From DASZUK01 sp963844575 (GTDB lineage: Bacteria > Actinomycetota > Acidimicrobiia > Acidimicrobiales > RAAP-2): a DNA stretch of 64,000 nt. The stretch spans positions 2,666,001 to 2,730,000 of the forward strand of contig CAWJOU010000005.1 of the NCBI GenBank assembly GCA_963844575.1. Reading direction: 5' to 3'. The translations under genes were made by a program, and so were the position numbers. Shown here one piece after another: positions 6,190 to 15,385 of the stretch. A model generated the notes under the pieces. That model was not told the origin of the DNA and did not search any database. It saw only the letters and a list, made by a program, of their open reading frames with translations. Numbering within the stretch: position 1 is the stretch's first letter; each line of letters starts with the position of its first letter.

Positions 6190-7470
6190 ATGACCGAACC
6201 TTCCCGACCGGGCGTGATCGCCTTCCTGGTGGACCCGTGGCGGACCACCGCCACGTGGCGGGGCCTGGCCCACGCCGCCCTCGACGTGCCGTTCGGGTTC
6301 GCGGCTGGCCTCGGCGTCGGCTTGATGGTCGGGCTGAGCATCGGTTTCGCCCTGACCTTCGTGGTCGCCATTCCCCTCGTCTGGGTGACCTTCCTGGTGG
6401 CCGCCCAGCTCGGACGGGTCGAGCGGTCCCGGGCGGCCGCCCTGCTGGACGTCAACCTGCCCGACCCCCATCGGCCGGCGGTCCCCGGCAACTGGTGGAG
6501 CCGCTTGCGCCAGCTCGTGACGAGCGGGAGCCGGTGGCGCGAGATCGCCTACCTCGTCGTCGGCCTGCCCGCGCTCGGCGCGCTCGGGCTCGGCCTCCTC
6601 CTGCTGTGGGTGTACTCGGTGGCGCTGCTCGTCGTCCCGTTCTACGTCGGCCACCTGGCCGGTCGGTCGGCCGACTTCGGCCCCGTCCATATCCACGGTG
6701 CGTGGGCCGCGGTGGCCGTCGTCGTCGGGCTGGTCGGCGTCCTCGTGATCGCGCCGCAGGCCACCCGCGGCGTCGTCCTCGTCGATCGGGCGGTCGTCCG
6801 CTGGCTCCTCGGCCCGTGGCGCCGGGACGAGCTGACCCGGCGGGTCGGCGAGCTCGAGACGAGCCGCGGCGCCGCGGTCGACCGGGCCGAAGCCGACCGC
6901 CGGCAGATCGAGCGTGACCTCCACGACGGCGCCCAGCAGCGGCTGGTCGCCCTGGCCATGGACCTCGGGCGGGCCCGCGAGCGGTTCGACACCGACCCGG
7001 CCCGGGCCCGCCAGCTCGTCGACGAGGCCCACGAGGAGGCGAAGGCCGCCCTCCGCGAGCTCCGCGACCTCGCCCGCGGCATCCATCCGGCCGTCCTCAC
7101 CGACCGCGGGCTCGACGCCGCGCTGTCGGTCGTCGTCACCCGCTGCCCGGTCCCGGTCGCCCTGTCGGTCGACGTCCCCCGCCGCCCACCGGCGCCGGTC
7201 GAGAGCGCGGCGTACTTCGTCGTCGCCGAAGCGCTGACGAACGTGGCCAAGCACGCCCGGGCGAGCCACGCCCAGGTGACGATTGCCCGGCAGAGCAACC
7301 GGCTCGTCATCGAGGTCAGCGACGACGGCATCGGCGGCGCCGAAGCGTCCGTCGGCAGCGGGCTGGCCGGCCTGGCCGACCGAGTCGCCGCCGTCGGCGG
7401 CTGGGTGCGGGTCCTGAGCCCGGTCAACGGGCCGACGAGCGTGCTGGTGGAGATGCCGTGCGGGTCGTGA
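6190..7470 (+). CDS. Two-component sensor histidine kinase (NarL/DesK type)
   Basis: A 426-residue membrane kinase. The N-terminal sensor region (to about residue 215) has two hydrophobic pairs of helices, as in the actinobacterial putative sensor domain fused to these kinases. A HisKA_3 dimerisation domain follows, with the phospho-acceptor in ERDLHDGAQQRLVAL, and then an HATPase with EALTNVAKHARAS (N box) and VSDDGIGGA (G box) before GLAGLADRV. It should phosphorylate the response regulator encoded directly downstream; the genes overlap by 13 nt. The signal is unknown, but co-transcription with a DUF4097 surface-type protein suggests an envelope cue. Confidence 0.93.
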   Translation: MTEPSRPGVIAFLVDPWRTTATWRGLAHAALDVPFGFAAGLGVGLMVGLSIGFALTFVVAIPLVWVTFLVAAQLGRVERSRAAALLDVNLPDPHRPAVPGNWWSRLRQLVTSGSRWREIAYLVVGLPALGALGLGLLLLWVYSVALLVVPFYVGHLAGRSADFGPVHIHGAWAAVAVVVGLVGVLVIAPQATRGVVLVDRAVVRWLLGPWRRDELTRRVGELETSRGAAVDRAEADRRQIERDLHDGAQQRLVALAMDLGRARERFDTDPARARQLVDEAHEEAKAALRELRDLARGIHPAVLTDRGLDAALSVVVTRCPVPVALSVDVPRRPPAPVESAAYFVVAEALTNVAKHARASHAQVTIARQSNRLVIEVSDDGIGGAEASVGSGLAGLADRVAAVGGWVRVLSPVNGPTSVLVEMPCGS

Positions 7471-8102
7471 TCGGCGAGGACGCGGTGCTGCTCCGGGTCG
7501 GCCTCGTGCAGGTGCTCGACGAGGCCGGCGAAAACGTCGTCGCCGCGGTCGGCGACGCGACGGCGCTCGTCGACGCGGTCGGCGCGCACCGGCCCGACGT
7601 GGCGATCGTCGACGTCCGGATGCCGCCGGGCCTCACCGACGACGGCCTCCGGGCGGCCATCGAGATCCGGCAGCGGTGGCCGATGACGGCCATCCTCGTC
7701 TTCTCGCAGTACGTCGAGCAGGCGTTCGCGGCCGAGTTGCTCGCCACCGGCACCGAGGGGCTCGGCTACCTGCTCAAGGACCGGGTCGCCGACGTCACCG
7801 AGTTCGTCGACGCGGTGCGCCGGGTCGGCACCGGTGGCACCGCGCTCGACCCGGACGTCGTCGCCCAGCTGCTCGCCCGCAGCGGCCGGCAGGACCCGCT
7901 CGACCGGCTCACCCCACGTGAGCGGGAGATCCTGTCGCTGATGGCGGAGGGGCGGAGCAACCAGGCGATCGCCCGGTCGCTCGTCGTCAGCGACGGCGCG
8001 GTCGAGAAGCACGTCAGCAACGTCTTCACCAAGCTCGACCTGCCGCCGGCCGAGTCCGACAACCGCCGCGTCCTCGCGGTCCTCCGGTGGCTCGGCGCAT
8101 GA
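7458..8102 (+). CDS. LuxR/NarL-family response regulator
   Basis: A 214-residue protein with an N-terminal receiver domain (acidic pocket at GEDAVLLR, phospho-Asp in VAIVDVRMPPG, conserved Lys in YLLKDRV) and a C-terminal LuxR-type helix-turn-helix (LTPREREILSLMAEG ... EKHVSNVFTKL). GTG start at 7458 lies inside the kinase gene, so the pair is translationally coupled. The stop overlaps the start of the DUF4097 gene (ATGA), placing all three in one operon. Likely targets are unknown; autoregulation is common in such systems. Confidence 0.94.
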   Translation: MRVVIGEDAVLLRVGLVQVLDEAGENVVAAVGDATALVDAVGAHRPDVAIVDVRMPPGLTDDGLRAAIEIRQRWPMTAILVFSQYVEQAFAAELLATGTEGLGYLLKDRVADVTEFVDAVRRVGTGGTALDPDVVAQLLARSGRQDPLDRLTPREREILSLMAEGRSNQAIARSLVVSDGAVEKHVSNVFTKLDLPPAESDNRRVLAVLRWLGA

Positions 8103-9052
8103 CGGTCGACACGCTCCGTTCGTCGCCGCGGCCGACGGCCCCTCGATCGGCACCGGTACGGACGGTCGCCGGCCGCCGAGCCTGGACGATCGCCGGCCTC
8201 GTGGCCGCCATCGCGATCGTCGGGGCCGTCGTCCCGAGCATCGTCGTCAACCAATTCGCCACGTCCCACGAGGCGCTCCCTTCCACCCAACGCGTCTTTT
8301 CGACCGCGGTGCAGGCGGTGACCGTCGACGTCGACGACGGGTCGGTGACCGTCGAGCCGGGAACCGACCGCGACGCGGTCGTCGGCACGTCCGGCTTCCG
8401 CGGGGCGAGCGTCCCGACGGACGACGAGCGGATGACCGGCCATACGCTCGTCGTCCGCTCGTCGTGCGCGGGGCCGGCGACGAACTGGTGTCGGCGCGAC
8501 TACGTGCTCCATGTGCCGCGGCAGGCGCCGGTCGCGGTCGTCGTCGGCACAGGCCCGATCACCGTCACCGGCATCGACGGCCGGCTGGCCCTGGACGCCG
8601 GCGACGGCAACATCGCCGTCACCGGCGGGAACGGTCCGCTGCACGCGACGTCCGGCACAGGCAGCGTGACCGCCGACGACGTGCACGGCCCGGTCGACCT
8701 GCGCACGAGCGACGGCGACGTCACCGCCACCAACGTGTCCGGACCGCTCCGGGCCACAACCAGCACAGGCAGCATCGAGGCGACGGGACTGACCGGCTCG
8801 TCGGCCACCGCCCGTACGAGCGACGGCGACGTCGACCTCGGGTTCGGCGCCTCCCCCCGCGACGTCGCGGCGACGTCGAGCACAGGGTCCGTCACCGTCG
8901 GGCTGCCGGACGGTTCGGGTCCGTACCAGGTCCACGCGACGTCGAGCACAGGTCGGGCCACCACCACGGTGGCTACCGACCCGACCAGCCACCGGACGGT
9001 CCTCGCCACGACGTCGGACGGCGACGTCACCGTCCGCTACGGCCCGGGCTGA
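8099..9052 (+). CDS. Membrane-anchored DUF4097-type beta-solenoid protein
   Basis: A 317-residue protein from ATG 8099, chosen because it overlaps the regulator stop (ATGA). A transmembrane anchor (TIAGLVAAIAIVGAVVPSIV, about residues 30-50) is followed by a repetitive exported domain. The units of about 20 residues, such as TGSGSVTADDVHGPVDLRTS, DGDVTATNVSGPL and STGSVTVGLPDGS, predict a right-handed parallel beta-solenoid, the DUF4097 adhesin-like fold. Such proteins often sit beside two-component or anti-sigma systems; the role here may be signalling or stress sensing at the envelope. A hairpin follows the stop. Confidence 0.85.
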   Translation: MTVDTLRSSPRPTAPRSAPVRTVAGRRAWTIAGLVAAIAIVGAVVPSIVVNQFATSHEALPSTQRVFSTAVQAVTVDVDDGSVTVEPGTDRDAVVGTSGFRGASVPTDDERMTGHTLVVRSSCAGPATNWCRRDYVLHVPRQAPVAVVVGTGPITVTGIDGRLALDAGDGNIAVTGGNGPLHATSGTGSVTADDVHGPVDLRTSDGDVTATNVSGPLRATTSTGSIEATGLTGSSATARTSDGDVDLGFGASPRDVAATSSTGSVTVGLPDGSGPYQVHATSSTGRATTTVATDPTSHRTVLATTSDGDVTVRYGPG

Positions 9053-9059
9053 GTTGGCC

Positions 9060-9088
9060 GGTCCGGGGCGAGTTGGCCCGCCCGGACC
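9060..9088. terminator. Convergent hairpin between the DUF4097 gene and gcvPB
   Basis: GGTCCGGGGCG (9060-9070) pairs with CGCCCGGACC (9079-9088), leaving a short loop. It lies between two convergent stops and could end transcription from both sides, although no T-run follows, as is usual in high-GC actinobacteria. Confidence 0.5.
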
Positions 9089-9095
9089 GAGGAGG

Positions 9096-10667
9096 TCAGG
9101 GCCGGGCGTCGAACGTCGGGATCAGCGTCCGCGCCGCCCGAGCCTCGTCGACCCGGCGGACCGGCGTCGACCGGGGCGCCTGTCCGGCCGCCGACTCGCC
9201 GCCCGCCGACGACACCTCCTCCACGATCCCTTCCAGAGCCTCGGCCAGCGCCTCCAGCGTCTGCAGGCTCTCGGTCTCCGTCGGCTCGACCATCAGCGCC
9301 TCGTCGACGATCAGCGGGAAGTAGACGGTCGGCGAGTGGAAGCCGTGCTCGAGCAGACGCTTGGCGACGTCGAGCGCTTTCGTCCCGTACTGCTTGCGCA
9401 GCGTCGCCGCGGAGAAGACGACTTCGTGCATGCACGGCCGGTCGAACGGCACGTCGAACGTCCCGTGGAGCCGGACGCGGAGCCAGTTGGCGTTGAGCAC
9501 CGCCCGTTCGGCGACCCGGCGGAGGCCGTCGCCGCCGTGCACGAGGATGTACGTGAGCGCCCGGGCGAGCACGAGCGCGTTGCCGTGCCACGAGTGGACC
9601 CGACCGATCGACCGCGGCGGCACCGCCCAGCCGTAGACGTCGTCGCCCGTCGCGTCGTCGCCCGGACCAGGGTCGAGACGCACCGGGCGTGGACCGGGTA
9701 GGAAGTCGACGAGCCGGGGCGAGACGGCGACCGGGCCGGCCCCGGGGCCGCCACCGCCGTGCGGCGTCGCGAACGTCTTGTGCAGGTTCATGTGGACGAT
9801 GTCGAACCCCATGTCGCCCGGCCGGACGACACCGAGGATGGCGTTGAGGTTCGCGCCGTCGTAGTAGAGGAGGCCGCCGACCTCGTGGACGGCCGCGGCG
9901 ATCGCTTCGATGTCCTCCTCGAAGAGGCCAAGCGTGTTCGGGTTCGTCAGCATGATGCCCGCGACGTCGGTGTCGAGGACGTCGCGCAGCGCGGCCATGT
10001 CGACGCAGCCGCGCTCGTCCGACGGTACCGTCGTGACCTCGTAGCCGCCGAGCGTGACCGACGCCGGGTTCGTTCCGTGGGCGGAGTCCGGGATGATCAC
10101 CCGATGGCGGTGCTCGCCGTGCGCGGCGTGGAACGCCCGCATCAGCAGCAGGCCCGTCAGTTCGCCGGCCGCGCCGGCTGCCGGCTGGAGCGTCGCCGCG
10201 GCCATGCCGGTGATCTCGCAGAGGACCGCCTCGACCTCGACGAGCAGCCGCAACCAGCCCTGCGTCGCCGCCGGCGGCGCCGCCGGGTGGACCGACGCCA
10301 GCCCGGGCAGCCCGGCGACCGTGTCGCAGACCTTCGGGTTGTACTTCATCGTGCACGACCCGAGCGGGTACGCGCCGAGGTCGACCGAGAACTGCCGGTG
10401 GCTCAGCCGCGTGAAGTGCCCGACGAGGTCCCGCTCGGAGACCTCCGCCAGCGGCACCGGCTCCGTCCGCCGGTGATCGGCCGGCACCAGCTCCTCGACC
10501 GACCACTCCGGGACGTCCGTCGTCCGCAGCTGCCAGCTCCGCCGGCCCGGTTGCGACAGCTCGAAGAGCGTCGGCTCCGTCTCGCGGCCCAGCAGCGGGG
10601 CGCTGGACGCCTTCCCGCCCGCGGCCCCCGCGACGGTGGGACCACCGTTCCCGGTCGGCGCGGTCAC
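9096..10667 (-). CDS. gcvPB: Glycine dehydrogenase (decarboxylating) subunit 2
   Basis: A 523-residue C-terminal-type subunit of the split P-protein of the glycine cleavage system. With GcvPA it decarboxylates glycine and transfers the aminomethyl group to lipoyl-GcvH. The PLP-binding lysine is in MNLHKTFATPHGGGGP (about residue 300), and ELSQPGRRSWQL, YPLGSCTMKYNPK and AHGTNPASV match the family. It starts with GTG inside the gcvPA stop (GTGA). Length is slightly above the usual 480-500 because of an N-terminal Gly/Ala stretch and an Ala-rich tail. Confidence 0.95.
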   Translation of the reverse strand: MTAPTGNGGPTVAGAAGGKASSAPLLGRETEPTLFELSQPGRRSWQLRTTDVPEWSVEELVPADHRRTEPVPLAEVSERDLVGHFTRLSHRQFSVDLGAYPLGSCTMKYNPKVCDTVAGLPGLASVHPAAPPAATQGWLRLLVEVEAVLCEITGMAAATLQPAAGAAGELTGLLLMRAFHAAHGEHRHRVIIPDSAHGTNPASVTLGGYEVTTVPSDERGCVDMAALRDVLDTDVAGIMLTNPNTLGLFEEDIEAIAAAVHEVGGLLYYDGANLNAILGVVRPGDMGFDIVHMNLHKTFATPHGGGGPGAGPVAVSPRLVDFLPGPRPVRLDPGPGDDATGDDVYGWAVPPRSIGRVHSWHGNALVLARALTYILVHGGDGLRRVAERAVLNANWLRVRLHGTFDVPFDRPCMHEVVFSAATLRKQYGTKALDVAKRLLEHGFHSPTVYFPLIVDEALMVEPTETESLQTLEALAEALEGIVEEVSSAGGESAAGQAPRSTPVRRVDEARAARTLIPTFDARP

Positions 10668-12068
10668 GAGTGGACCGCCTTGTCGAGCGCCGCGACGTAC
10701 CGGTCGATCTGCTGGCGGGTCCGGCGTTCGGTGACCGCGACGAGCAGTCCGTGCTCGGCCTCCACGGCGTCGACCGAGCCGTCGCCGACGTCGCCGACGA
10801 GGTCGGCCAGGGCGACGCCGGCCAGGAACCCTTCGTCGGCCATGCGCTCGACGACGAGGCGGGCCGGCACCGCCGTCCGCAGGGCGACCTCGCGCACGAC
10901 CGGCGCGTCGCCGGTCAGCGGCTCGACGCCGTCGAGCTCGAGCGCGGCCTCGCGCAGGTACCGGGTGCCGCGGGCACAGCGCAGCGCGACCTCCGCCAGG
11001 CCGGCCGTCCCGAGCCAGCCGAGCTGGACGGCCGCGGTGACGGCCATCAGCGTCTGGTTCGTGCAGACGTTCGACGTCGCTTTCTCCCGGCGGATGTCCT
11101 GTTCGCGGGCCCGGAGCGTCGTCACGTAGGCCCGCCGGCCGTCGACGTCGACGGTCTCGCCGACGAGCCGCCCGGGCAGGCGGCGGACCTGATCGAGCGT
11201 GCAGGCGAACAGCCCGAGGTACGGGCCGCCGAAACCGAGCGTCGTGCCGAAGGCCTGGCCCTCGCCGACGACGACGTCGGCCCCCTGCTCCCCCGGCGAC
11301 CGCAGGATGCCGGCGGCGACCGGGTCGGCCGCGACGACGAGCACCGCCCCGTGCTCGTCGCAGTGGCGACGGGCCGTCGCCAGATCTTCGAGGCAGCCGA
11401 GGTAGTTCGGATAGCCGACGACGACGACGCCGGGCGGCTCCCCCGCTGCCCCGTCCGGCCCGTCAGACCCGCCCGCCCCGGCCGCACTGTCCGGCCAGGC
11501 CGTCCGCCCGGCGACGAGCGGCACGTCGACGAGGCGGTGGCCGGTCCCGGCGGCGAACGTGGCCAGGACGGCCCGCCAGTGCGGATGGACGCCGGCCGAC
11601 ACCCACACCGTCTGGCGCCGGGCCGCGGCGACGCCGAGGTTGACGGCCTCGACCAGCGCGCTGGCCCCGTCGTAGAGGGACGCGTTGGCCACCGGCAGCC
11701 CGGCCAGCCGGGCGACCATCGTCTGGAACTCGAAGATCGCCTGCAGGACGCCTTGGGCGACCTCCGGCTGGTACGGCGTGTACGACGTCACGAACTCCGA
11801 CCGGCCGGCCAGCGCGGGGACGACCGGCGGGATCTCGTGGTCGTACGCGCCGGCGCCGGCGAAGCAGACGAGCCGGTCGTTGGCTGCGGCCAGCTCGTCC
11901 AGGTGGGCGAGCACGTCCGGCTCCGGCCGGCCGTCGAGCCAACGACAGCCCGCCGGCCACCCGCAGGGCGGTCGGCACGGCCGCGAACAGGTCGTCGACG
12001 GTGTCGAGACCGAGGAACGCCAGCATCGCGGCCAGCTCCTCATCGGTGTGCGGTAGGTAGTCACCCAT
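10664..12068 (-). pseudogene. gcvPA: Glycine dehydrogenase subunit 1, reading frame broken by one extra base
   Basis: N-terminal-type subunit of the split P-protein. ATG 12068 opens with the expected MGDYLPHTDEELAAMLAFLG...DDLFAAVPTALRV, overlapping gcvT by 8 nt. After GGLSL this frame leaves the family consensus, while the frame offset by one base continues correctly (DGRPEPDVLAHLDELAAAN ... SEFVTSYTPYQPEVAQG ... NVCTNQTLMAV) to TGA at 10664. Dropping one G in the TTGGCTC at about 11936-11942 restores LSLLDGRPEPDV and a protein of about 467 residues. Everything else is intact and the operon is compact, so an assembly or sequencing indel is more likely than decay; a programmed shift is possible but no slippery site is evident. 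Confidence 0.88.
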
Positions 12069-13212
12069 CGGGCGGTTGCGGCTTCTCCCTCTCCCCCCGG
12101 ATCGGCTCGGCTCGGATCGGTTCCCCCCGGCCCTTCTTCCCCTGGATGGGCCAGAACGGCAGCGGCGAGACGGTGGCGGCGATCGCCCGGCCTCGCACGA
12201 CGACGGACACCGCGGTGCCGTCGACGATACCGGTCGGCTCGTCGACGAACGCCAGCGCGATACCGCACTCGCGCATCGGCGAGAAGTTGCCGCTCGTCAC
12301 CGTACCGACGACGTCGCCGTCGACCTCGACGGTCGACCCCTCGCGCGGCGGCTGCCGGCCGTCGGCGACGAGCCCGCGGAGCCGGCGCCGGGGCCCGTCG
12401 GCCCGCTCCTTCTCGAGCGCGGTCCGGCCGCGGAAGTCACCCTTGTCCCAACCGACGACCCAGCCGAGCCCGGCCTGCAGCGGCGTGATCCCCTCCCCCA
12501 GCTCGTGACCGTGGAGCGGCAGCCCGGCCTCCAGGCGGAGCGTGTCGCGGGCACCGAGCCCGGCCGGTCGGACGCCGGTCGAGAGCACGGCGTCCCAGAA
12601 CGCCGGGGCGACGGCGGCGGGCACCGCGCACTCGACGCCGTCCTCACCGGTGTACCCGGTCCCCGCGGCGGCACACGGTGCGCCGCGCCACTCGAACCGG
12701 GTGACCCGGAACCGGCCGACCGCGGCCGCGTCCGGCGCGACGGCCGCTAGGCGAGCCCGAGCGTCGGGGCCCTGGACGGCGACGACGGCCCGCTCTTCGG
12801 TGACGTCGTCGCCACCGACCGCGGCCCGAACACGGACGGTGTTCGACGCGTTCGGCATGACGTCGAACCGGTCAGCGTCGACCCACCAGACGATCAGGTC
12901 GTCGACGACCGACCCGTCGTCGTCGAGGAGGTGCGTGTACTGGGCCCGGCCCGGCCCGATCCGGCGGAGGTCGTTCGTCAGCGTCCCCTGCAGCGCGTCG
13001 AACGCGGCCGGGCCGTCGACCCGGACGGTGCCGAGATGGCTCACGTCGAAGGCGACCGCGGCGGTACGGCAGGCCCGGTGCTCGGCGACGGTGCCGTCGC
13101 CATAGGCCAGCGGCATCTCCCATCCGCCGAACGGGACCAGCTTGGCGCCGAGGGCGACGTGGGCGTCGTGCAACGGGGATCGGTGGTGGCGGTCAACCCC
13201 GTCCACGACCAC
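12061..13212 (-). CDS. gcvT: Aminomethyltransferase (glycine cleavage system T-protein)
   Basis: A 383-residue T-protein that transfers the methylene of aminomethyl-lipoyl-GcvH to tetrahydrofolate, releasing ammonia. Family features are LVPFGGWEMPLAYGDGTVAEH, VAFDVSHLGTVRV, LTNDLRRIGPGRAQYT, GYTGEDGVE, LGARDTLRLEAGLPLHGHEL and TSGNFSPMRECGIALA. GTG 13212 starts 3 nt after the upstream stop; a second GTG two codons later is possible. It is followed without a gap by gcvPA and gcvPB; gcvH is 13 kb away (25947). Confidence 0.95.
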   Translation of the reverse strand: MVVDGVDRHHRSPLHDAHVALGAKLVPFGGWEMPLAYGDGTVAEHRACRTAAVAFDVSHLGTVRVDGPAAFDALQGTLTNDLRRIGPGRAQYTHLLDDDGSVVDDLIVWWVDADRFDVMPNASNTVRVRAAVGGDDVTEERAVVAVQGPDARARLAAVAPDAAAVGRFRVTRFEWRGAPCAAAGTGYTGEDGVECAVPAAVAPAFWDAVLSTGVRPAGLGARDTLRLEAGLPLHGHELGEGITPLQAGLGWVVGWDKGDFRGRTALEKERADGPRRRLRGLVADGRQPPREGSTVEVDGDVVGTVTSGNFSPMRECGIALAFVDEPTGIVDGTAVSVVVRGRAIAATVSPLPFWPIQGKKGRGEPIRAEPIRGEREKPQPPDG

Positions 13213-13215
13213 AGC

Positions 13216-13605
13216 CTAGGCGGCCGGCACTGCGGCCTGATCGAGCCCGTGGTGCTCGACGAGGGCCAGGAAATCCCGCTGGTAGACGACGAGGACCTCG
13301 ACCTCCGGGTACAGCTCCCGGAGCCGTCGGACCTTGGCGTTCTTCTTCGTGACGAGCCGCTGGTCGGCCGTCGTCAGCTCGAGGAAGCACCGGTGGTCGG
13401 GCAACCAGAAGTCCGGGCGGAACCCGGCCCGCGGGGAGCCGTCGTCCGCCCAGCGGAGCACGAACTCGACCGGCTCGTACTCCCAACGGATCCCGTTGAC
13501 GTCGAGCAGCGCGGCGAACAACCGCTCCGACGGGTGGGCAAACCGCACTCGGCCGGCCGGTGCCGCCGACGGGTGGCCGGCCGCCTCGGCCGCGCCGGCC
13601 GTCAC
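13216..13605 (-). CDS. PD-(D/E)XK nuclease-like protein of unknown function
   Basis: A 129-residue protein. FAHPSERLFAALLDVNG, RWEYEPVEF, FRPDFWLPDHRCFLELTT and VTKKNAKVRRLRELYP form the E...PDF...x-E-L-T...K arrangement of small restriction-endonuclease-like (PD-(D/E)XK) proteins in many actinobacteria. Cleavage activity is not established for this group. GTG start overlaps the MerR stop (GTGA) and its own stop lies 3 nt before gcvT, so it is an operon member between a regulator and the glycine cleavage genes; why is unknown. Confidence 0.7.
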   Translation of the reverse strand: MTAGAAEAAGHPSAAPAGRVRFAHPSERLFAALLDVNGIRWEYEPVEFVLRWADDGSPRAGFRPDFWLPDHRCFLELTTADQRLVTKKNAKVRRLRELYPEVEVLVVYQRDFLALVEHHGLDQAAVPAA

Positions 13606-14108
13606 TCCCCGGCTGCTCGCCGGGCCGTCGCCGGTGCCGGCCGCGACTCGGCCGCGGCGGCGGCGCGAGCCGAGCCGAGCTCGAAAATCGCCGCGTCGAG
13701 CTCGCCGACGACGCCGGCCATCGGCACGATGTTGAACACGCCCTGACCACCGGCCAGCAGGTCGACGATCTCGCCATTCGACTTCGCCAGCACCGACCGG
13801 GTCCCCGTCAGCACGAGGTTGGCCGCCGCCAGGTCGGCGCCGAGGTCCTCCCGCAGGCAGTCGACCGCCCGGCGGGCGGACTGCAGCGAGACCCCGGCAT
13901 CGAGCAGCTGCTTGATGACCTTCAGCTCGAGCACGTCGCTATAGGCGTAGACCCGCTTCGTCCCGCTGCCGCGGGCCTCGGCCAACGACGGGCGTAGCAG
14001 CCCGGTGCGGGCCCAGTAGTCGAGCTGCCGGTAGGTGATCCCCACCAGCGCGCAGACCTGGGGGCCCCTGAACCCGCCGTCGTCCCCGGCCATCACGTGC
14101 TCGGCCAT
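13602..14108 (-). CDS. MerR-family transcriptional regulator heading the gcv operon
   Basis: A 168-residue protein from ATG 14108, preceded by AGGAGGGCGGCA; the open frame extends 48 codons further upstream without a good ribosome site. The N-terminus carries a winged helix-turn-helix (GPQVCALVGITYRQLDYWAR, then GSGTKRVYAYSDVLELKVI) of MerR type, and the rest is a short helical effector region ending in an Ala-rich tail. It matches the second MerR gene commonly present in actinobacteria. Being first in a five-gene operon with gcvT-gcvPA-gcvPB, it may regulate glycine cleavage or itself. No metal-binding Cys cluster is seen. Confidence 0.85.
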   Translation of the reverse strand: MAEHVMAGDDGGFRGPQVCALVGITYRQLDYWARTGLLRPSLAEARGSGTKRVYAYSDVLELKVIKQLLDAGVSLQSARRAVDCLREDLGADLAAANLVLTGTRSVLAKSNGEIVDLLAGGQGVFNIVPMAGVVGELDAAIFELGSARAAAAAESRPAPATARRAAGE

Positions 14109-14170
14109 TGCCGCCCTCCTACCTCTCTCCGACGGTACCGACTGTACCCGACCGGACGACACCGGGGTAG

Positions 14171-15385
14171 TTACGCGGACGTGATCTTTGGGGCCGGCCA
14201 GGCCTGGACGGGACCCCGCGTCGTGAGCCCGACCCGGCGGCCGGGAGCCCACGCCGCGCCCCCGGTCACCCGGACAACGACCGGCGTCGCCGGGCCCGCC
14301 GAGCCGTCGGCGTCCGGCCGACCGCTTGCGGTCGGCGCCCCCCCGGCGTCCGACGCCGCCGGTGCGTTCGACAGCCCGCCGTCACGGTCCGGGCGGACCC
14401 GGACGACCGCGTCGTGGCCGAAGTACTGGTAGTCGACGACCTCGCCGGTCAGGTAGGCGCCGCGCGGCTCGGCGATCAGCTCGACCTGCTCGGGCCGGAC
14501 GAGGACGACCATCGCCTCGCCCGGCGCCGGCGCCGGCGCGCCGTCGGCGATCGGCAGTACGCCCATGACCGTGCGGACCGACCGGCCGTCGGCCACGCCG
14601 GCGAGCAGGTTGGCGTCGCCGAGGAACCGGGCGAGGTCCGCATCGACCGGCCGGCCGTAGACGTCGTGCGGCGTGTCGAACTGGCCGATGCGGCCGTCAC
14701 GGATGATGGCGACGTGGTCGGCCCAGCTCAGCGCCTCGTCCTGGTCGTGGGTGACGAGCACCGCGGTCGTCCCCGCCTGGTGCAGGACGTCGCGGACGTC
14801 GGCCCGGACGCTGGCTCGCAGGCTGGCGTCGAGCGACGAGAACGGCTCGTCGAGCAGCACCAGTCGCGGCCGGACAGCGAGCGCCCGGGCGAGCGCGACC
14901 CGCTGCTGCTGGCCGCCGGAGAGCTGGTGCGGGTAGCGGCGGCCGAGCCCCGACATGCCGACCATCGCCAGCAGCTCGTCCGCCGCGCCGGACCGGCGGG
15001 CGCCGCGGTCCATGCCGAACGTGACGTTCCGGGCCACCGTGAGGTGCGGGAACAGCGCGCCCTCCTGCGGGACGTAGCCGATGCGGCGCCGGTCCGGTGG
15101 CACGAGCTGCCGACCGTCGTCGACGACGACCCCGTCGAGCGTGACCGTGCCGCGGTCGGCCCGCTCGAACCCGGCGAGCACGCGCAGCAGCGTCGTCTTG
15201 CCACTGCCCGACGGCCCGAGGATCGCCGTCAGCGAACCCACCGGCGCGACGAGCGAGAGACCCTGCAGCACCGCCAGCGAACCGAACGACTTGTACAGGT
15301 CGGTGACGGCGAGCCCGCCGGCCCTGGACTGATCCACACTGGGCCGCTCGGGACCGGGCCGCTCGGGGGCGCCAGTGACCTGCAT
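14171..15385 (-). CDS. ABC transporter ATP-binding protein, iron(III)/FbpC-like
   Basis: A 404-residue ATPase of the Fbp/PotA type. Walker A is GPSGSGKTTLL, the Q-loop lies in RRIGYVPQEGALFPHL, the signature is HQLSGGQQQRVALARAL, Walker B is LVLLDEPFSSLD and the switch is VLVTHDQDEAL. A C-terminal TOBE/OB regulatory region follows, interrupted by a Gly/Ala/Ser-rich insert near residues 330-360. A DtxR/IdeR-like box lies directly before the start, arguing for ferric iron as substrate. No permease or binding protein is adjacent. ATG 15385 abuts the presumed -10 element, so the GTG at 15337 (codon 17) may be the real start. Confidence 0.9.
   Translation of the reverse strand: MQVTGAPERPGPERPSVDQSRAGGLAVTDLYKSFGSLAVLQGLSLVAPVGSLTAILGPSGSGKTTLLRVLAGFERADRGTVTLDGVVVDDGRQLVPPDRRRIGYVPQEGALFPHLTVARNVTFGMDRGARRSGAADELLAMVGMSGLGRRYPHQLSGGQQQRVALARALAVRPRLVLLDEPFSSLDASLRASVRADVRDVLHQAGTTAVLVTHDQDEALSWADHVAIIRDGRIGQFDTPHDVYGRPVDADLARFLGDANLLAGVADGRSVRTVMGVLPIADGAPAPAPGEAMVVLVRPEQVELIAEPRGAYLTGEVVDYQYFGHDAVVRVRPDRDGGLSNAPAASDAGGAPTASGRPDADGSAGPATPVVVRVTGGAAWAPGRRVGLTTRGPVQAWPAPKITSA

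Noticed and set aside
6025..7269. Upstream 415 codons of the minus-strand ORF that ends at 5521
   Set aside because: They run antisense through the histidine kinase; the membrane protein clearly begins at ATG 6024.
13194..13260. Glycine riboswitch ahead of gcvT
   Set aside because: gcvT starts 3 nt after the previous stop, with no room for the aptamer, and no conserved glycine-aptamer sequence was seen before merR.
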